Shown: one piece after another, positions 1-13,345 of the stretch
Position numbering within the stretch: the stretch's first letter is position 1
How the letters are laid out: every line of letters begins with the position of its first letter
From: Nissolia schottii
Lineage: Eukaryota > Streptophyta > Magnoliopsida > Fabales > Fabaceae
Reading direction: 5' to 3'
Length of the DNA: 64,000 nt
Assembly (NCBI GenBank): GCA_003254905.1
Contig: QANU01067169.1
Coordinates: 21,663-85,662, forward strand
The notes under the pieces: model-generated
What the model saw: the letters and a program-made list of their open reading frames with translations, nothing else
Told to the model about the DNA's origin: nothing
Databases searched by the model: none
Position numbers and translations under genes: made by a program

Positions 1-54
1 CCTCAGCTCTTCCTTTGATCAACTAAATTTGCATGTCTTTGTCATCACTCATCA

Positions 55-84
55 ATCATCATCATCATCATCATCATCATCATT
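55..84. repeat. (ATC)n microsatellite
   Basis: About ten ATC units in an intron of the first receptor kinase gene, just before the first visible exon. Simple sequence repeat, no function implied. Confidence 0.9.
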
Positions 85-125
85 CACTTCTTTAATCCTC
101 TCTCTTTCTCTTAATTTTGTTACAG

Positions 126-3100
126 TGACCTCACCCGCAATTACCTTAATGGCACAATTCCTCCACAATGGGGCTCCATGAAACTTGTCAACATGTACTC
201 TCTCTCACTCATCCTTTGTCACATTATTAGTTTTATTTTTTTAGAAATTAATTTAAATGCACCGATATTTGTTGTTATTTATGAGGATTTTGAGGCCATG
301 AATGAAAAAATATTCTTGGACATTCTTAAAACACATTCAAAGTTTGCTTTATAATTTTATTTACCATTTATTATTTAGTTTATATATATATATTTAAAGT
401 TTTATAAATCAAAATAATGATAGATCCTTAAAAAAAATATTAATGATAGATAACATTCTTAAAACACACATTAAATATGTTATTAAATGTGCTTCAAAAG
501 TATAACAAATAGTAACTTGAAATCATGACAATTTAAAACTCTTTAAATTTCGCAGCTTGAAATTAATTGTGCATATTTCTTCGACTTTGTGGCAGTTCCC
601 TTCTTGGGAACCGAGTAACAGGTCCAATTCCAAAGGAACTGGGAAACATCACTACCCTGAAAAGTTTGTAAGTTGCCGGTTATCCACATAGAACTTCTTA
701 TTTCTCCAATTATAATTTCCTGAAATTTTTCTGAATTAGTAAAAACTTGAAATGCATAGGGTCCTTGAGTTCAATCAACTCTCCGGGGAGCTTCCTCCAG
801 AGCTTGGGAATCTTTACCAGCTTGAAAGACTGTAAGCCCTTCTATAATTTGGCAAATACTCTTGGTTTTAAACATAGTTATTTAAACCCGGCCCAGTGGT
901 TGACTCAGCTACTCCGTCAGATCACTGAGTCACGGGTTCAACCAATGGGTTACTGAATTACTCATTAAACCAGATTTAATTAAATAAATATATTTAATTG
1001 AAATTTAATTCAAATAAATGTATAATATATATAATTATTGAGACCTTATACTAATACTAATTAAATAAATTTATTTATTTTGAATTATTATATATAAATA
1101 TCTATATGATTTAACGTTTTTGATTTAAAATAATTATATAACTATGGTTTTACTTGTACATTTTGTATTTTTGAGGATTTTCAAATATATGAGAATTTAT
1201 AATATTTAGTTGTAATTATTTATTTTTTCATTCACGCCCCCTAATTGGGTGAAGTATTTATTACTATAGTAAATGTAAAGAAAATAATAATTGTATTGAA
1301 AATAGAAATTTATTTTTTATATAGAGATAATTTTACCTGTAAATTTATATTATTTTATATATTTACCAAGATGTTTTATTTTTTCAGCTTGAATGTTTGG
1401 TTTTTGACGATCAAAACAGAACGAAGTGGGTATAATTAATTCTTATATTCCTGTTTGCTTGGTTGGTTGACTACTGATAAATGATACAATAGCCAAGATT
1501 TTGATATGATGCAAGAATGGTTATTCAATGAATTAATTGATAAAATCTACTTATATATAGCCAGTTTAAGAGTCAACAAGCATGATTTGTATCAATTGAT
1601 TGACGGTTTTTCATTTACATTCTTAATTTGCCTTTGATGCGTGCCCTTTATTAGCCATCGCCGAATCGATAACCATCAATGAGAAATGTTTTAACCATGT
1701 TCATTGACTGCTATATAGGTTGCTTGTATTTTATAAATTCCAAAAGTGTTTTTAGTCATCCAATCCACTACTCTATGGCTTATATTCTAAATTTCAATTT
1801 TGGTATAGGCTTCTTACTTCCAACAATTTTACTGGAAATTTACCTTCTACATATGCTAGGCTCACTAAATTGAACCACATGTAAGTTTCTTTACTCCTTC
1901 CTTTACATTCATCGCATTGCTGCTTCGTGCCAGTGGTAACATTGCTCTGTTTCTTACTGCAGCCGACTTGGCGATAATCGATTCTCCGGAACCATACCGG
2001 ACTTCATTCAGAGTTGGACGAGCCTTGAGACACTGTGAATCTTTACTTTCTTCTTGTGAAAGTTTAAGGCTAATGGTTTATTTGGTTTCCGCTTTTGTTT
2101 CCTATTTTCAGTTTTTTTGTTTTAGGATTTTTACATAGGAGATGGCGAAGACAAGAAATGGAATCTGGAAACGGATTTTCTTGTTTTTTTACCGTTTCCC
2201 TCACAAAATCTTGAGAAACAAGAAACATGTCGAAAATAGGAAACGGAGCCGTGAACCAAATAGACCCTTAGGCCTTAAACCCTTCAATTGTTTCTTTTTG
2301 AAATACACATTATTTATTAGTGTACCAAAGGAGTGGTTTTTTGATTGTGTCAGTGTGATGCAAGGGAGTGGTCTGAGTGGGCCAATTCCATCCGGAATTT
2401 CATTTCTAAAGAACCTCACTGACTTGTAAGTATGGTGTTTTTTTTGTAGTTGTAGCCAAGGTTTCAAAGTTTAATTTTTCTCTCTTTATTGTGTTTCAAC
2501 ATTCTAAGAACACGTTTGTGCAGGAGAATTAGTGACTTGAAAGGATCAGATTCTTATTTTCCGAACCTTAATAGCTCGACAAATTTGGAAACACTGTGAG
2601 TTTAATTCTTGTAGTATTGTGACTCTTGCTCATTTTCTGTTTGAGTTAATGCCTCAATAAGGAAATGCATTTAGCAATATAAAAAAGGAGTTGCTAATGC
2701 CTTGCATATTGTCAAATTGTTTCTCAGAGTACTGAGGAGTTGCAATCTAATAGGAACAGTTCCAGAATATCTTGGAAATGTGACTACTTTAAGATCACTG
2801 TAAGCGGTGCTTTATCTTTTTTCAATTCTATTTGGTTTGCGCTATGTTCAGAAATTTATTGAATTAAACATATTTGTTTAGGAATTTGAGTCATTTATAA
2901 TTCTTGCCTTTTGTACTTGTCTACTTGACGAAGAAATGCATCAACATGAGTCCTCTGTTGATTGCATTATAGGGATTAGACATTTTCTTGTTGATTTTTT
3001 TACTCCATTTCTTTCTTCCTTAAATATTTTTATTTTTTAATTTCCTTTCCAGAGACCTCAGTTTTAACAAATTCAGTGGACTTATTCCAAGCTCCTTGGG

Positions 3101-6100
3101 TCGCCTAGAGAACTTAAACATACTGTAAGAAATTTTCTTTAGTTTCTAATGTGATTTATGTTTACAGCAAAAACGAGGACAGATATTTATTGGTGGTTTG
3201 GTTGTTGATAAAACTATGAACTCATATGAAAGTTGCGAGAGAGATTCATAGAGAAGAAAGGCTTCATCATTGTGATGAGCTAATTCTGATTTTCATTTCT
3301 GGTAAACTCACAAAGGAGCTTTACATGAGGCATTTATACACAAGCTATCAAGCTAAGCTAAGTTGCTAACTAACTAACTAACTAAGTGAAGGGTTAGTTT
3401 CTAACTGCTGTAACAGATTGGCACAATTGGCATAACTAACTAAATTTAAACATGTGGTTAAAATTAGGTAAACTAGCTAGGTGGACCCTCATCTGTGGAT
3501 TCGGGAAATAACCCACCGCAAGCTGGATGGTGGATGTTCAACAATCCAAGCTTGTTCACCAAGGTAGAGAAAGGAGCAGGGGATAATGGCTTTGTCAAAA
3601 TTTCAGCCACCTGCATCTGTGAAAAACAAGGAGGAGTTGCAGAATTCCAGTCTTCAATTTGTCATGAACAAGGTGACAGTCAAGTTCTATGTTCTTTGTC
3701 CGTTCATGGAAAACAGGATTCGAAGCAACGTGCATAACCGAGAGGTTGTCACAAAATAATGTCACAGGCTGCACATCATAAATAAGGAAGTCTTTGTGAA
3801 TGAGCCATTAAGCCTCACATGAAGCCAAAGCTAAGGCTTGATGCTCAGTAACAGAGGAAGATCTAGATATAGTAGTTTGTTTCTTGCTCTTCCAGGAAAT
3901 ACGAGCACTACCGATGAAGAAACAAAACCCACTAACTGACATGACGTATCTAGACAAGAGCCCCAGTCTGAATCTGTATAACCATTTAGTTTCAGATTGA
4001 AATCAGATGGGAAAAAGAGGACAGTGGTGGGAGAATGTTTGAGATACTTGAGAACTCAAAAGGTAGCTTGTAAATGGACACTGGTGGGGCTGTCAAGGAA
4101 TTGTCTAAGGTGACCAACTGCATAGGATAGGTTTGGCCAAGTGTGAGTGAGGTAAATCAATCTTCCAAGTAATCTTCAATATTCTGTGCTGTCAGATACA
4201 GGTTGTCCAGAGTCTTTTCTCAATGTCAAAGTGTAATCCATTGGAGTGCTACATGGCTTTGCAGCTCTCAATGTCAAAGTGTAATCCATTGGAGTGCTAC
4301 ATGGCTTTGCAGCTAGGACACCACAACCTTGGAGTAAATCCAAGGCATATTTGCGTTGATAACAATGAATGCCATGTGCACACCGCGCAACTTCCATTCC
4401 AATTTTTTTTTCAGTTTACCAAGGTCTTTATTTTTGAATTGAGCATCTAAAGCAGATTTGATGGAAGAGATTTCATCCAAATCATCCCTAGCAAGGATCA
4501 AATCATCCACATATACTAAAATGGCTGTGAAGCCGTGAGTAGTGGACTTGGTGAAGAGGGAATAATCTGCTTTTGATTGAGTGAAACCATAGGACAGCAA
4601 GGAAGCAGTGAGCTTCATTCCATTGTCGGTTAGCCTGCTTATTAGGGGCTTCAAGACCATGTGGAACCTTCGTATATACCTCTTCTACTAGATCTCCATG
4701 GAGAAAGGCTGTGTTGACCTCTAATTGAGGGAGATGCCAAACTTTGGCTGCGGTTAAGGCTAAGAGAAGTCTAATAGTGGTCATCTTAACCACCGGGCTA
4801 AAGGTTTCTAGATAATCTATCCCATGTGTTTGTGTGAAACTTTTAGCGACAAGACATGCCTTATATTTTACAATTGTTCCACCAGCCTTGAACTAACCTT
4901 GAAGACCCATTTACATCCTATGGCCTTTTTCCCTTTTGGTAACTTAATGAGAGACCAAGTTGCATTCTTCTCGAGAGCAGCAAGTTCAGCATTTATTGCC
5001 TCTATCCAACACTCATCAGCCACAGCTTGTTTGTATGTTTGAGGTTCAGATACAGAGGATAAAGCAGAGGAAAATTTTTTGTGTGTGTGTGAAAGTTTAC
5101 GATAGGAAAGGACTTGAGAAATTGGATACCTTGCAGAGGATGAGACTGATTGTGCAGTAGCAGAGGTTGCCAAGTTACAATGGTACTCTTGCAGGTAGGT
5201 GGGAGTCCTTCTAATTTTTTGTGACCTTCTAGGGGATGGTGGAATGGTTGAATTGGGAGGTATTGATTGTCAGGCTAGGGGCTGAGACTGGGAATTAGAT
5301 GTGTTGGGAGGTAGTGATATTGTAGGGTGGGTTAACGGTGCAGGTTGGTTAAAATTTGTAGATTGATTGGAGGGTGCAGTGTGGTGTAGAGTGACAGGTT
5401 GGGGATGGGTTGAGGTATTTGTTGGATTAGTGAAGGGATCTAAGGAGAGTGCGTGAGGGTGAGATGGTGGGAAGATGGCATGACTAGATGTAGATGTAGA
5501 TGTAGTGTGTGTAGATGTGTTTGCAAAAACGTAAGGAAAATGATCTTCATAGAATTTGACATGACTTGAAACAAAGATCTCCTTAGTGTGAAGGTCAAGA
5601 AGTAAAAATCCTTTGGTGCCATCTTTGTATCCCATGAACATGGCTTTCCTAGCTCTTGGATCCAACTTGCCTCTATGAGCTGTTAAAGGTAGGCATAGGC
5701 CAAGCAATTGAACACTCTTAGATGATCAAGGGATGGAGGTTTTGGAAAAAGCACCTCAAAGGGTGATTGTTGGTTAAGAAAAGAGCTAGGGAGTCTGTAT
5801 ATAATGTGAATGTCATGAGCTGTGGCAAAATGCCAAAAACAGTGGTATGTTAGGTTGAAAAATTAGTGCTCTAGCTACACCAAGTATAAGTTGGTGTTTG
5901 CGTTCCACTATACCATTTTGTTGTGGGGTCTCTGTTGCCAAATGACTTCAAATACACGAGAGGAAAGGGGGGTGAATTAGATAGGCACGTTTTTCGTAAA
6001 TATTTTATCAAATAGATATCAGAATAACAAATATGCTGGATGTGTTTAACAAATATATTGAACACAACAATAACACAACAATTTAAGCTACTAGACCAAG

Positions 6101-9100
6101 CAATCAATATCACACAAGAAATATGGAAATTAGAGAGTTAAGAGATTGAGAGATTACAAACTCGATTTATCTTGGTTCAATCACCCTTGTGATTTACGTT
6201 TAGTCCCCAAGCAACTTGCTCAAGATTTGTTTTCACTATCTTCAAGCTTCTAACTTAGGTTCTTGACAAACCTTTACAACTAAAAGCACTCTTCACACCT
6301 TGTGCTTGAGCCTCAAGTAATTCACCTTAGGGATTCCACACTCTAATCAACTAGAGGGATACCTCACCCTCTTTACAAGTGTTTGTGTATTGGATTTGAA
6401 ATTCTCTTAAAGAATTGATAATACAAATTGAAGCTCTATAGGTGTATGAATGGTATCTCTTTTTTGCTCTAGAAAATAGCTCAATTGATTGTTCTAATGA
6501 TGGAATAATAGTTGGAAGTGTATGAGCAAGTGTTTTGCTTTAAAACATTGATTTAGTTGGGTATTTATAGAGTTCTAAATGATTCTAACCGTTACCTAAT
6601 AAATGCATCAAGGGAGTTGGCAATCCATGCCAATACGGATGTGTTAGCACGGTCCCAAGCACAAAACAGAAGATCATCTTCAGGAGGTTTTGGAAGAGTT
6701 CCATTGACAAATGGAAGTTTGTTCTTGGCTTTTAACGCCGTCATTATTGCACTAGCCCAATTTTTGCCAGCTAAAGTTGTGTTGTTGAGATTGGCACCTG
6801 GGCTTTCGTTTGGATGCAAGAAGGGCTAGAATAATTCAAGGTTGGATCTTGAGTGGGAGTAGCCAGTGATGCTTGAAAAAAAACCTCCAATTCAAGAAGT
6901 AAATCGAGCAGCAGTGTATGAACTTGAAACAATAGAAGTGAAATTGATTGAGGACTTTGATCGAGCAATTGGTGAGCTCGCAGTTCAGAATTGTTAATCA
7001 TCTTGAATTAACAGGTAACGGGGATATAACAAAGACAAGAGCAAATACAGAGCATAGAAAATAATGTATTATGATTTGTGCGTCTGATTATAATAAGGTA
7101 GTGCCAATATATAGACTAATAATAGAATCAGGAAATAATGACAAGAATCAAACTAAATCATGAACAAATCAAACTAAATTGGGGATAATCAATCTAAGAT
7201 ATAATCAGATTTGATATTATTTTAATAATATTCTAATACCCTCCTTCAAGCTAAAGCTCCTTGAGCTTTAAGCTTTTCACAGTTCAGCCGAGATTGTCAG
7301 GAAACAAGCGCGGCAACAGAGAAGTTTGGGCTTGTATGGAAACAAGGGGCTGGATGGAACCAGCGGGCTAGGCGTAACCAACAAAGGTAAGGCTACAATC
7401 CGAGCCAGCAATAGGCAACATCAAGGGTTGCGCAGAGGCAGCAACGAGGACTGCGCAGAGGCAACAATGGCAACATAAAGAGGTTGGAAACATGACCAAT
7501 AGAGAAGGCAGATTAGAGGTTTTGTGGAGAATAGAAAGTGCGGGGAAATAGATAGAGATGACAATAGAGAAAATTTTCGTGGAGAACTTAGAGGAGAGGC
7601 TCTAAGGTAGCAAAAACGGGTAAAAGGTTCAAGGCGGGAACCATGACTCTGATACCATGTTAATCATCTTGAATAAATAGGTAAAGGGGACACAACAAAC
7701 ACGAGAAAATACAGAGCCCGGATAATAATGTATTATGAGTTGTGAGTCTGATTATAGTAAGGTAGTGCCAATATATAGGCTAATAGAATCAGGAAATAAT
7801 GACAAGAATCAAAGTAAATCAAGAATAAATTAAACTAAATTGGGATAATCAATTTAAGATATAATCAGATTTGATGTGATTCTAATAATATTCTAATAAG
7901 AATGAAGAAGTAGAAGAATGAGAAAAAATTCTGCAGATCCACCTCTGGATTATTCTAGAAATCTTGAGAAAATTGCTCAAGATGACGACAATTCCATGGT
8001 GTGATCACTCTTTGTGCTGATTGAAATCGTCAAAGAATCACAAGAATGATTATCAATCTTGAGTTCTGCGATTTTGTGGCTTGGAGGTGGAGAAATGCCG
8101 AAGCAGAGGATTGTTTAGGTAACTGATACCATGATAAAACTATGAACTCATATGAAAGTTGAGAGAGAGATTCATAGAGAAGAAAGACTTCATCATTGTG
8201 ATGAGCTAGTTTTGATTTTCATTTCTGGTAAACTCACAAAGGAGCTGTACATGAGGTATTTATACACAAGCAATCAAGTTAAGTTGCTAACTAACTAACT
8301 AAGTAAAGTGCTGGTATCTAACTGCTACAACAGATTAGCACAATTGGCATAACTAACTTAATTTACACATGTGGTTAAATTAAGTAAACTAGCTAGGTGG
8401 ACCCTCATCTGTGGATTCGGGTTTCAATTTTTTCTGGTTTAGGGTTTAAAGTGGACCTGCTTCTTCTTTACATTATAGAAGCCATCAACAGTTCTGAATA
8501 ATCAAATGAACAATTCTGATACTATAAGTGGTAACCAAAAGTTTGATTCAGTCAATAAGCACATTTTTTCTTTATTCGTTACTTGTATAATCCAAGTTCT
8601 AGCTTTAAGTCTGAACTGGTGTGACTAACTAAATGTCTAGACGCTAATTGGATTCACAAAGACACCTGGAGAACCTAGTTTAAGTTGATCTAGACAAGGT
8701 TGACTTGTTTGCATCAAAATGGCAAGCATTTCAAAGTAAATATTGATATTGTGAAACCAGTTAAGTCAATTCAAGGATCCTAGGGAACCACCCAAAACTT
8801 TTGGGGAATAGGGTTTGATTTACTAGATTTACCATTTTGATGATTCGTCAGTAATTGATGAACTCTATAAACTGACTTCGTGATCTCATTTTTACGTAGA
8901 TACTTAACTGGAAACCTTTTCACTGGACCACTGCCTACCTGGATAGATAAACCGGACTACACGTGAGTAACCTTCATATATTATACAATGTATTGACTTA
9001 TAAATATCTTTTGCTTCATAAAATTATTAGACCATTATTCTTTGGATTCTTCTGTGCTGCCAAGTACTCCATCTGGTTTGTTTATTGCAACTTTGATTCT

Positions 9101-12100
9101 GAAGCAGATTCATTAAATTGATACAGAGATCTCTCGTATAACAACTTCAGCATCGATAATCCAGAGCAATTGACGTGTCAGCAGGGAAGCGTGTAAGAAT
9201 CCATGCATCTGCATACTTTTTGTTTTGGCAAATTTAGGAAGCTATCTGAGTCTTGGCCATTTACTATGTACCTCAGGAACCTGTTTGCATCATCGGTGAA
9301 GGGAAATAACTTGTAAGTTTTATACTACTCATGCTAAATTACTTTTATCATATTCATATTTATAGTTTGTACTCATAAAAGGATGTCATAAAGCTGGTTT
9401 GTTATGCCACCTCCATTATTTTCTCAGGGGAATTGTTCCATGTTTGGAGAACTTCAACTGTCCCAAAAGTAAGTTGATTTGTCATGGATTTCCTATAGAC
9501 TGCTAAGATATTGCTATTGCTTTAGGATTTGAACTTGTTCCTTTTTATTTATTTATTTATTGCTGTGGAGGGACAAGGTGAAACAGGGAATTATCTTATC
9601 AAAGATTTTCACACTCGTGGACCAAGTGTGTAGGACTCTGAACTAAACTGCTGAAGTAAAAAGATGAGAGGAAATTGAAGTAATAAAATGCCATGGTTAT
9701 TATATAACTGAGCATGTCAAGTTAGCTTGATTTAGTCATTTGAACAATATCACTAGCAACAATAGTAAATGGTCCATTTTTCTTGGCATATCTTTTTCTA
9801 ATGTGAGCTTCTTTTTGCACTTGATTCCTTTTATTGACTTTTCAGTTTTCACCCTTTTCTGGTTGTCCCAGGTTGGTACTCTCTCCATATAAATTGTGGC
9901 GGGAAGCTCGTAACTTCTAATGGAAACATTACATATGATGAAGATTCACAAGAAGCTGGACCAGCAAGATTTCGCCTCATCGGATCAAACTGGGCCTTTA
10001 GCAACACCGGTCACTTCTTTGATAGTGGCCTTGTCGACTACTACAACTGGTCTAATACGTCTAAGCTTGCTATGGACAATGCCAAACTGTACATGGATGC
10101 TCGTGTTTCTCCTCTTTCTCTTACATATTATGGATTTTGCATGGGAAATGGAAGCTACACAGTAAATCTCCATTTTGCAGAGATAATGTTTACTGATGAT
10201 CAAACATATAGCAGCCTTGGAAGGCGTGTATTTGACATCTATATTCAGGTTTGTGGTTTCATCGTTTTACCTCTTTTCAACCACGTGTTTAATATTGAAC
10301 AACAACCCTGTCAAGTGGGAAAGGGCTTTGTTCTTGTTTTATGTTTAATACTGAACATATGCCCTTTAACCAAGTGAGTACTAATCTATTTGGAGATATT
10401 GTTATGCTGATTTAGATATTTTCAGGGTGTTTCGAGTAGTGTAAACAAAATTTTCTCATAACTGAATGTGAAACACAACATGATGTAAATTTTGCCAGTA
10501 TCATTGGTGTCAGTAGTATGATTTCATTGTTAGATTCCCTCGCTACTATTATTTTGAAATAAATTCCTAGAGTGATATTGTAACCATCATGAATCATGTG
10601 TATTTGAATTGAAGTATTGCAGAGGAAGTTGGTGCTAAAGGATTTCAATATTGCAAAAGAAGCCGGAGGAGTTGGTAAGGAAATCGTAAAAAATTTCACT
10701 GCTATTGTGACTAGCGGTACCTTGGAGATCCGCTTGCATTGGGCCGGGAAAGGGACAACAGCGATCCCATTTGGATCAGTATATGGTCCTCTTATATCAG
10801 CTATATCTGTTGATCCTGGTTAGTTCTATACTTCTCTGTCAGTTCTTTTTTCTTCTTCTGCCTTGACCTTCATCATCTATTCTACCGTGCAAATGTCTTA
10901 TGTCATGATTCAAGCAGACTTTACACCCCCAGTGGAAAAAGTAAGTGGCAAGAATAGTAGTGGCATGGCTGTTGGGGCTGTTGTTGCATTAGTATTTGCT
11001 GGAGCACTTGTTATCATTGCGGTATTTGCTACAGTTTGGTGGAGAAGATATGTAGGACAAAAAGGTTCATTACAAAGAGGTAAGAACTAAGAAGCTAGTG
11101 TCACCTCATATATAAGGTGTTGTCATCATTATATCAAACACAATTATGATTTCAGTTCAGAAGAAAATAACTCACTCTTTTTACTCTCTGTTCTTGGTTA
11201 GCTCAAGATCCTTACACCGACCTTTTTGATTGATATACTCAGGAGTTTTTGTGCACAAAAATTTAGATTTTGCAAGCATATAACATGAAATAAACTTTTT
11301 CTATTTTGTATAATTATTAGGGAAAAATACACTTTATTCCATGAACAGTTAGTCACATGCACTTTATCCTGAAGTTTTAAAAACATGCAACTAAGCCCCT
11401 AACATTTTATAACTCTGCAATTCGACCCTTCTTTAATTTTTTTGGGAATAGACCTTTGATGCTAAATTTCTAATTCATTAACTTGTTAACTCCTAAAGAC
11501 AGTTTATGGATTGTCTGTTCTGATGCCATTCTTTCTAGAATAATATCCATTTTGCCAAATGTAATAATGTGTTTCCCCAACGAGATATCTTATTTTATTT
11601 TACTTGCTTCAATTTACAGAGCTACATGACTTAGATATAAAAACTGGCTTATTTACCTTAAGGCAAATCAAAGCGGCAACTAATAACTTTGACATTGCCT
11701 GCAAGATTGGAGAAGGAGGATTTGGTCCTGTTTACAAGGTATTCTCGGCAATCAACAGTTTTATTTTATCATCGTTGAAAGATGTATAAATATTTGTGCT
11801 TCTTCTCAAATTCAGAAACAAAAATAATAATAATAATAATAATAAAGAAAATGTTATAGTAATACCAATTTGAAAATGCAGGGTGTTCTTTCAGACGGCA
11901 CAGTAATAGCAGTTAAGCAGCTTTCTTCTAAATCAAAGCAAGGGAATCGCGAGTTTATAAATGAGATTGGCATGATTTCTGCTTTGCAACACCCTTGTCT
12001 AGTTAAGCTCTATGGCTATTGTATGGAGGGAGATCAGCTGTTGTTGATATATGAATACATGGAAAACAATAGTCTCGCACGAGCTTTGTTTGGTAATTTT

Positions 12101-13345
12101 TTTTCCCCTTCTGATTCAAGTTTGGTGCCTAGAATCTTGTACACAAAGCATATAGTACATTTGAAATTGAAAATGAAGCACAAGGCATATTGGTTATGTT
12201 GTCTAATTTCTATGACAATTGCAAATGAAGCACAAGGAACAGGTCAATTGAAATTGGATTGGGCTACAAGGCACAAGATTTGTGTTGGTATTGCTAGGGG
12301 TTTGGCTTACCTCCATGGAGAGTCAAGGCTTAAGATAGTTCACAGGGACATCAAGGCTACTAATGTGTTGCTGGATAAAGATCTAAATCCAAAGATATCT
12401 GATTTTGGTTTGGCCAAGCTCGACGAAGAGGGCTATACCCACATAACCACCAGAGTAGCTGGCACTTAGTGAGTTTTCATATATTTTCTTTTTCACGAAA
12501 TTTTAGTAATATTCATTATTTTGCACTTGTCACTCGTTACTGTAATATATGAATTTTCTATTCTTGCAGTGGATATATGGCACCTGAGTATGCAATGCAT
12601 GGTCATTTGAGTGACAAAGCAGATGTCTATAGTTTTGGAATTGTTGCCTTGGAAATAGTTAGTGGGAAGAGCAACACCATGAACTGGCCAAAGGAAGAAT
12701 GCTTCTCTTTTGTTGATTGGGTAACTTATGCTCTCCGTGATCTCGTACATTCATGTCAATCTGATTGTCCTTTAGAATATCTAGGAAGACCGTGTTAGTT
12801 GTGTAAAAGCTTCATTAAAAAAGTCTCATTCAATTTTCATATAGTGCCACTGCACTTTCTTTAATTTAATGAAATCTGATTTGTTTTTCATCTATGCTTG
12901 CTACTTTTTAATGACATAATTAAATTAAACTACAATTTCTGTTTTGCTTTATTAGGTGCGTCTCTTGAAAGAGAAAGGTAACCTAATGGACCTAGTTGAT
13001 GAGAGGTTGGGTGGAAACTTCAAGGAGGAGGAAGTATTGCTCATTATCAATGTGGCTCTTCTATGCACACATGTTTCTCCAATGCACAGGCCCAACATGT
13101 CTTCAGTGGTAAGCATGCTTGAACGTGAAGCTGCAGTTCAGGAGGTGGTGCCGGACACGAGCCAGGTATTCGACGACAAGAAGTCGGAGTTGATCTGTAA
13201 GTATTACCAACAGAGGGAGAAAGGTAAGATCCTTGATACTCAAGAAGAGAGCATTATCTCAGTAGATGAAACTGCTGCATTTATGTCTCAGACTGAGCTC
13301 CATTCTACCAACCTGGATTGTTCTTACTGGGAGAAAAGTGACTAG
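126..13345 (+). CDS. LRR VIII-2 receptor-like kinase with malectin domain (At1g53430-like), 5' partial, multi-exon
   Basis: Plasma-membrane receptor-like Ser/Thr kinase; ligand unknown. Exons read from splice sites: 126-194, 596-668, 760-831, 1809-1880, 1963-2034, 2354-2425, 2524-2595, 2728-2799, 3053-3124, 8900-8962, 9127-9192, 9277-9312, 9428-9468 (LRRs, mostly 72 nt, same phase); 9872-10248 and 10623-10818 (malectin, [21 protein letters not shown]); 10918-11079 (transmembrane helix); 11620-11738 ([10 protein letters not shown] loop); 11882-12092 (AVKQL lysine, 11915-11917); about 12237-12468 (HRDIKATN at 12341, DFG at 12401); 12570-12720 (GYMAPEY); 12956-13345 (C-lobe and tail). The start of the 12237 exon could instead be 12231. 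All kinase catalytic residues are present. The gene begins left of the window. Exon 596-668 is 73 nt, one more than phase allows, because of a run of five A; as written this gives an early stop, either a true lesion or a homopolymer error. Domain order matches the VIII-2 family well. Confidence 0.93.
850..960. repeat. Intronic GC-richer repeat-like patch
   Basis: A short stretch rich in GTTGACTC, CGGGTTCAACC and similar words within an AT-rich intron (832-1808). It resembles dispersed repeats found in many dicot genomes, but I cannot name the family. The rest of this intron shows nothing else. Confidence 0.3.
4221..4316. repeat. 48-bp tandem duplication in copia pol
   Basis: The segment starting TCAATGTCAAAGTG occurs twice head to tail with a 48-bp period, nearly identical. 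It lies in the reverse transcriptase to RNase H part of the copia element and is in frame (16 residues), so it happened after or during the decay of this copy. Confidence 0.85.
5945..6590. mobile_element. Unclassified insertion replacing copia gag-integrase sequence
   Basis: Between the integrase remnant (up to about 5940) and the gag remnant (from about 6592) the sequence has no retroelement coding. It starts with a GAGAGGAAAGGGGGGTGAATTAG stretch and is AT-rich with no long open frame. The junctions suggest a foreign repeat inserted with loss of the copia middle part. Family not recognised. Confidence 0.4.
6992..7898 (-). mobile_element. TRIM-like short non-autonomous LTR retrotransposon nested in the copia element
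   Basis: Two direct repeats, 6992-7238 (247 bp) and 7658-7898 (241 bp), begin TGTTAATCATCTTGAAT and end TTCTAATA. They flank only 419 bp of non-coding internal sequence. Next to the right repeat is TCTGATACCA, the complement of a Met-tRNA type primer-binding site; next to the left one is CCCTCCTTCAAG, which on the minus strand is a polypurine tract. A perfect 5-bp target duplication AGAAT lies at 6987-6991 and 7899-7903. All marks of a complete LTR element without genes are present, so TRIM or deletion derivative is the best call. Confidence 0.92.

Larger units (their letters stand above)
3206..8421 (-). mobile_element. Ty1/copia LTR retrotransposon in receptor-kinase intron, decayed and nested
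   Basis: Two similar terminal repeats lie in direct orientation: 3206-3505 and 8132-8421, both starting TGATAAAACTATG and ending GATTCGGG. Immediately left of the right copy is CTGATACCA, the complement of a copia primer-binding site (TGGTATCAG), so the element runs on the minus strand. Reading leftward: gag start near 6990-6592 ([15 protein letters not shown]), a foreign segment, integrase C-terminal part and linker near 5930-5180, reverse transcriptase near 5170-4310 ([10 protein letters not shown]), RNase H near 4200-3760. Frameshifts and stops break all domains, and the stretch from mid-gag to mid-integrase is missing. The true outer edge at CGGG and the target duplication could not be fixed. 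It explains the 5.8-kb size of the host intron. Confidence 0.88.

Noticed and set aside
12493-12750. Minus-strand frame over the kinase exon
   Set aside because: Overlaps a well-supported exon and has no family features.
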